From contig JAHACW010000049.1 in assembly GCA_018375675.1 (NCBI GenBank), positions 1 to 17,223 on the forward strand: a stretch of 17,223 nt of DNA. The letters are read 5' to 3'. Position 1 is the stretch's first letter. The number at the start of each line of letters is the position of its first letter. The notes under the pieces were generated by a model. It worked only from the letters and a program-made list of their open reading frames with translations, ran no database searches and was not told where the DNA came from. This DNA is from Actinomyces sp. GTDB taxonomy: Bacteria; Actinomycetota; Actinomycetes; Actinomycetales; Actinomycetaceae. The position numbers were made by a program, and so were the translations under genes. Of this stretch, positions 14,119 to 17,223 are shown piece by piece.

Positions 14119-15789
14119 CTAGCGTGGGCTGTGGCCGGCGAGGGCCAGCATTTCCCCGGCCAGCATGACCGAGCCAAACACGAGAACTCCGCTGCGATCC
14201 GCGGGCTCGGCCCCGGCCTCGGCGACCTCTGCTGCACGATCGACCGCATCAGCCAGCGACTCGCGCACGTCTACCCGGTCGGGACCGAAGACCTCCTCGG
14301 CGATCTCGGCCAGACGCGCGATGTCAGCCGCGCGCTCACCCGGCATCTGCGTGACGACGAGGTGATCGATGAAGGGCTCAACCTCGGACAGGACACCCTC
14401 GACGTCCTTGTCCCCCATTGCCGCGTACACGCCCGCGATGCGCGCGAACCCAAAGGAGGACTCCACGGCCTCGCGCAGGGTGGCCGCGCCCGCGGGGTTG
14501 TGCGCGGCATCCACGATGATCGTGGGCGAATGACGTACGACCTGCATGCGTCCCGGGCTGGAGGCGTTCATGAGGCCCTGCTCGACGATGCGACCGTCCA
14601 GGCCACGGCCTCCCATGAAGGCCTCGACGGCCACGAGCGCCGCCGCCGCGTTGTGCGCCTGGTACTGGCCGAACAGCGGGACGAACACGTCCTCGTAGAC
14701 CGCGGAGGGCGTGCGGATTGTGACCATCTGACCGCCGACCCCCATCTGGCGATCCACGACCTCGAAGTCGCGGCCCTCGACGCGGGCGATCGCGTCGACA
14801 GAGCGCGCCTGCTCGAGGAGGATGTCGAGGACTTCCTCCTCCTGAGCCATGATGACGACGACCTGGCCGGGCTTGATGATGCCGGCCTTTTCGCGCGCAA
14901 TTTCCTCGATCGTGGAGCCGAGCCACTTCGTGTGGTCCAGGGCGATCGGCGTGATGACGGAGACGCCGGAGTCGATGACGTTCGTGGCGTCCCAGCGCCC
15001 GCCCATGCCGACCTCGACGACGGCGGCGTCGACCGGGTAGTCGGCGAAGGCAGCGTACGCCATGATCGTGAAGACCTCGAAGAAGGACAGGCGAGGGCCG
15101 CCCTCCTGCGCGCTGCGCTCGTCCACCATGCCGACGTAGGGCTCGATGTCCTCCCATGCACGCACGAAGCCCTCGCGCGTGATCGGGTGGCCCTCCAGCG
15201 AGATGCGTTCGCGCACGTCGAGCAGGTGCGGGCTCGTGAAGCGGCCCGTCTTCATGCCGAAGGCGGTGAGGAGCGAGTCGATCATGCGCGACGTCGACGT
15301 CTTGCCGTTCGTACCCGTGATGTGGATCGACGGGTAGGAGTTCTGCGGGTCGCCCAGGATGTCCAAAGCGAGCTTCACTCGGTCGAGCGTGGGATCGATG
15401 TCGTGCTCGGGTGCGCGCGCGACGATGGACTGGTAGATCTCCTGCACGCGGGCATCCAGCGCGACGTCCTCCTCAGCCTTCGCCAGCGCGGCCTCGTGGG
15501 AGGCGCGCTCGTCGCGTGCCTCGGCTGCATCGTCGGCGAAGTCCTCGTCCACCTCGCCCTCGATCTCGGCGAGGACGGAGGGGTCAGGGCCCAGCAGCAG
15601 CGAGTGCTCGACGAGGGCACGCAGCGCGGCCTCGCGTTCGCTCTCCTGCGCCTGAGGGTCGGCGCCCTCCCCCGCCTCGGTGTCCTCAACCTCGTCGGCC
15701 GCTTCCAGGTACGGGATCAGGTCGGCCGGAATGCCGCCCTGCTGGTCCTCGTGGGTGGGGTCTTGCCCGAAGAACGATTCGCCTGCCAT
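14119..15789 (-). CDS. folC: Bifunctional folylpolyglutamate/dihydrofolate synthase, with acidic N-terminal extension
   Basis: A 556-aa Mur-ligase-fold enzyme that adds glutamate to (dihydro)folates using ATP. Motifs: P-loop HITGTNGKTSTSRM (156-169), TSPHLLDVRERI (185-196), EVGMGGRWDATN (259-270), LDHTKWLGSTIEEIAREKAGIIK (284-306) and the C-terminal-domain DAAHNPAGA. FolC is usually 420-490 aa. Here about 110 residues precede the catalytic domain, rich in Glu, Asp and Ala. GGAGGAAAC directly before the ATG at 15789 supports the long start. A TAAAAT -10 box (15820-15825) lies 30 nt further up, so it is probably the first gene of its transcript, separate from dhaKLM. Whether it acts on dihydropteroate as well as on folates cannot be read from the sequence. 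Confidence 0.93.
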   Translation of the reverse strand: MAGESFFGQDPTHEDQQGGIPADLIPYLEAADEVEDTEAGEGADPQAQESEREAALRALVEHSLLLGPDPSVLAEIEGEVDEDFADDAAEARDERASHEAALAKAEEDVALDARVQEIYQSIVARAPEHDIDPTLDRVKLALDILGDPQNSYPSIHITGTNGKTSTSRMIDSLLTAFGMKTGRFTSPHLLDVRERISLEGHPITREGFVRAWEDIEPYVGMVDERSAQEGGPRLSFFEVFTIMAYAAFADYPVDAAVVEVGMGGRWDATNVIDSGVSVITPIALDHTKWLGSTIEEIAREKAGIIKPGQVVVIMAQEEEVLDILLEQARSVDAIARVEGRDFEVVDRQMGVGGQMVTIRTPSAVYEDVFVPLFGQYQAHNAAAALVAVEAFMGGRGLDGRIVEQGLMNASSPGRMQVVRHSPTIIVDAAHNPAGAATLREAVESSFGFARIAGVYAAMGDKDVEGVLSEVEPFIDHLVVTQMPGERAADIARLAEIAEEVFGPDRVDVRESLADAVDRAAEVAEAGAEPADRSGVLVFGSVMLAGEMLALAGHSPR

Positions 15790-15819
15790 GTTTCCTCCGC
15801 TGCTCGCAGTGTCTCCGCT

Positions 15820-15825
15820 ATTTTA
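15820..15825 (-). promoter_or_regulatory. -10 box of folC
   Basis: TAAAAT on the minus strand inside GC-rich DNA, placing the transcription start at about 15813, 24 nt before the ATG. No good -35 is visible at 17-18 bp. Confidence 0.5.
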
Positions 15826-15978
15826 CCGGGCCAGGCGAGGCGAGCGGCTTGTTCAGCCGGTCACGGCGCGTTGGCGCGCACTGGTCGCGCGTCGTCATCG
15901 ACGAGGCCGGGGCGCGGTACCCCCGAACCCCCACATTCGCCGCGGTGAGCTCGTCATCACCCCGCCGGCGCAGACAGA

Positions 15979-15984
15979 TAGAAT
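15979..15984 (+). promoter_or_regulatory. -10 box of the L7/L12-like gene
   Basis: TAGAAT on the plus strand, giving a start near 15991 and a leader of about 30 nt that contains the AGGAGG site. The -35 is not obvious. It lies in the 232-bp divergent gap opposite folC, which holds no other feature I can support. Confidence 0.5.
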
Positions 15985-16021
15985 GAAAGCCTTCACGATG
16001 ATCCATTTCAGGAGGCAACAC

Positions 16022-16378
16022 GTGGGTAAGTGGTTTGGTCAGGCATCCGAAATCGAGGAGCTGCGCGCCGAGAACCAGCGACTCAAGGAACAGGTCGCGA
16101 CCCTCGAGGCGCGACTGCGCACCGCCTACGCGGACGCCGGGGTCACGGCACTCGCCGGATCGTCCTTCCCCTCTCCCGAGGCAGCGGTCCCGCAGACTTC
16201 AGGTCCCGCCTTTCCAGCCGGTGCAGCCAACCCGGCCACGGCCTCGTTCCCAGAGCTGAGCGCAGCCGAACTCCAGATGATCGCCGAGGGCAGGACTCTC
16301 TACGCCGTCAAGGCCTACCGGGACCGCACCGGCGTCGGCCTGAAGACGGCGAAGGCAGCAATCGACGCCGCGCGCTGA
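16022..16378 (+). CDS. Small protein with coiled coil and L7/L12-C-terminal-like segment
   Basis: A 118-aa protein. An N-terminal coiled coil (EIEELRAENQRLKEQVATLEARL, about 10-32) is followed by a Pro/Ala/Ser-rich linker (about 45-78). The C-terminal MIAEGRTLYAVKAYRDRTGVGLKTAKAAIDAA (about 86-117) resembles the helix-loop-helix of the ribosomal L7/L12 C-terminal domain (IKAVR-x-x-TGLGLKEAK). Start is GTG at 16022, with AGGAGG exactly 6 nt upstream; the frame's upstream extension is ignored. Orphan proteins with this segment are widespread in Actinobacteria. They are not the ribosomal stalk protein, which is longer and lies in the rplJL operon. Function unknown; it may dimerise through the coiled coil. 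Confidence 0.82.
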   Translation: MGKWFGQASEIEELRAENQRLKEQVATLEARLRTAYADAGVTALAGSSFPSPEAAVPQTSGPAFPAGAANPATASFPELSAAELQMIAEGRTLYAVKAYRDRTGVGLKTAKAAIDAAR

Positions 16379-16465
16379 GCACCAGAACCCTCATTTCCCA
16401 CCTATCACGCGGTTCACTCCACACCGCAGCAGGTCGGAAAGCGGTTGTTCCCCGGTTGACGCTCA
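16379..16465. other. Non-coding gap before array B
   Basis: This is part of the 369-bp gap to the next gene. It holds no gene and no clear terminator for the L7/L12-like gene. The rest of the gap contains array B (16466-16576), a GC-rich stretch without recognisable features (16577-16670), and the promoter of the following gene. Confidence 0.5.
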
Positions 16466-16576
16466 CTCACGCGGATAGGTTGCGCACTTCCGGATAGGTT
16501 ACGCGGATACGGATAGGTTATTAACCTATCCAGATGCTCATAACCTATCCAGATGCTCATAACCTATCCGCGTGAG
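16466..16576. repeat. Symmetric six-heptamer palindromic array, copy B, with 16-bp terminal inverted repeats
   Basis: GGATAGG starts at 16473, 16492 and 16511; CCTATCC starts at 16525, 16544 and 16563. All steps are 19 bp and all pairs are centred on 16521. The middle 21 bp (16511-16531) are a perfect odd-centred palindrome. The outermost arms extend to a perfect 16-bp inverted repeat, CTCACGCGGATAGGTT (16466-16481) and its complement (16561-16576). Both right spacers are AGATGCTCATAA, as in array A; the left spacers differ from each other. The array sits between two same-strand genes. No coding capacity. Confidence 0.92.
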
Positions 16577-16697
16577 GGCATCCGCCGGCTGCGCCGCGTT
16601 ATGCGCGCCTTCCTCTCATCGATGACGACGCAGCCGGGGCTGGTCGCACCGCATGTTCCCCTCGATGTTTCCCTTGCGATCAGCCAGCCACCCGCTC

Positions 16698-16706
16698 TGA
16701 TAGGAT
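16698..16706 (+). promoter_or_regulatory. Extended -10 promoter of the orphan 136-aa gene
   Basis: TGATAGGAT combines a TGN extension with the -10 hexamer TAGGAT (16701-16706), about 40 nt before the ATG. TTGCGA further upstream is too far (21 bp) to be a normal -35, which suits an extended -10 type. Confidence 0.45.
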
Positions 16707-16747
16707 GCCGACCACACAGACATCCTCAATGACGCGAAGGATTCCCC

Positions 16748-17158
16748 ATGCTGCTGGCAGGTCTCACCGAAGAACCGGGCTGGATCCGATCCAGCTTCAA
16801 CCTCACGTACCGCGTGCCGTGGGAGAAACTGATCCAGGGCGTGCGCGGGGTCTACCCCTACATCGAAGACGCCGAGGTGCAGGTCGACGGCGATCCCCTC
16901 CACTTCTCCGCTCCCGAGGATCTCCTGGCCATTCCAGAGGCTTCCAGCATCATGATCCGAGGCATGTCCCCCATCCTCAAGGCGCCGATCATGCTGACCT
17001 TCTTCAACCAGAGGCCGTTTATCAACGTCGCGATCGGCCGAGTCAACGAGGAATTCCAGACCACCGACTACGAGAAGTTCAACAAGTCGATGTGCCAGTT
17101 CATGGACTCCATCGAGATCATGATGCACGTGCCGCCGGCCACGCTGCCGAAGGGCTGA
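16748..17158 (+). CDS. Hypothetical protein, 136 aa
   Basis: I do not recognise this protein. GAAGGA lies about 6 nt before the ATG, and the codon use (third-position G/C) suits a real gene. It has no signal peptide or convincing membrane span, although MIRGMSPILKAPIMLTFF (about 69-86) is moderately hydrophobic. It is unusually rich in Met and aromatic residues compared with the Ala-rich proteins around it. The gene directly downstream starts 43 nt after its stop, so the two may be co-transcribed. It could be a small alpha/beta domain protein; nothing visible indicates catalysis. Confidence 0.75.
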   Translation: MLLAGLTEEPGWIRSSFNLTYRVPWEKLIQGVRGVYPYIEDAEVQVDGDPLHFSAPEDLLAIPEASSIMIRGMSPILKAPIMLTFFNQRPFINVAIGRVNEEFQTTDYEKFNKSMCQFMDSIEIMMHVPPATLPKG

Positions 17159-17200
17159 GCCCCGCACGCACACACCCCAGGAAGCGGGAGGAACACAGGC

Positions 17201-17223
17201 ATGTACCTGGAAGGTCATCACGA
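17201..17223 (+). CDS. Start of a further gene, cut by the window edge
   Basis: ATG followed by codons for YLEGHH up to the edge, with GGGAGG about 9 nt upstream. Only seven full codons are visible, so no product can be named. It is 42 nt downstream of the orphan gene on the same strand. Confidence 0.5.

Noticed and set aside
14038..15948. Plus-strand open frame (636 aa) opposite folC
   Set aside because: Mirror of folC; no start signal and no family resemblance.
15680..16021. Upstream extension of the L7/L12-like protein
   Set aside because: It overlaps the folC start on the other strand and the predicted promoter; the GTG at 16022 has a perfect SD at ideal spacing.
16404..16410. Seventh array unit (CCTATCA)
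   Set aside because: One mismatch and 69 bp from the first heptamer, off the 19-bp grid; most likely chance.
16466..16576. parS or plasmid iteron origin
   Set aside because: Neither array contains the parS palindrome TGTTTCACGTGAAACA, and there is no replication initiator gene or DnaA-box cluster nearby.

Overview
The window comes from a high-GC Gram-positive chromosome. The ParE subtype, the short zinc-ribbon protein next to it (DUF7455 type), the acidic and alanine-rich proteins, and the mixed SD-led and possibly leaderless starts all point to Actinobacteria. An Actinomycetaceae genus such as Actinomyces or Schaalia is my best guess from gene style; no marker gene in the window proves it.

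Layout. Positions 1-1770 hold a minus-strand sugar cassette: a 12-TM sugar-porter permease followed, with an 8-nt overlap, by a PfkB-type sugar kinase cut by the window edge. Positions 1990-4050 hold two tandem paralogous double-GNAT acetyltransferases. Positions 4155-6275 encode ParE (topoisomerase IV subunit B), divergent from a 71-aa zinc-ribbon protein that ends in a textbook terminator. Positions 6805-7516 are an accessory patch: a symmetric repeat array, an internally deleted ABC-ATPase remnant, and a 53-aa protein resembling the N-terminal part of an RHH-type antitoxin. Positions 7519-13999 form a dense minus-strand run dhaK-dhaL-dhaM-ndk-smc with 4-nt overlaps or short gaps. The run is preceded by an inverted repeat and a strong hairpin. 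folC (with a long acidic N-terminal extension) is the next gene upstream. From 15790 the genes run on the plus strand: a small coiled-coil protein with an L7/L12-C-terminal-like segment, a second symmetric repeat array, an orphan 136-aa protein, and the first codons of another gene.

How the genes fit together. The permease and kinase would import and phosphorylate a sugar. DhaK/L/M phosphorylate dihydroxyacetone using PTS phosphate delivered through a fused EIIA-HPr protein. Ndk, Smc, ParE and FolC are housekeeping functions: nucleotide balance, chromosome organisation, decatenation and folate polyglutamylation.

The most unusual signal is non-coding. Two intergenic arrays about 9.6 kb apart, at 6889-6985 and 16466-16576, share one exact architecture: three GGATAGG heptamers at 19-bp spacing, a TTATTAA centre, then three CCTATCC heptamers at 19-bp spacing, perfectly symmetric about the middle base. 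I do not recognise this as a known repeat, operator, origin or segregation site.
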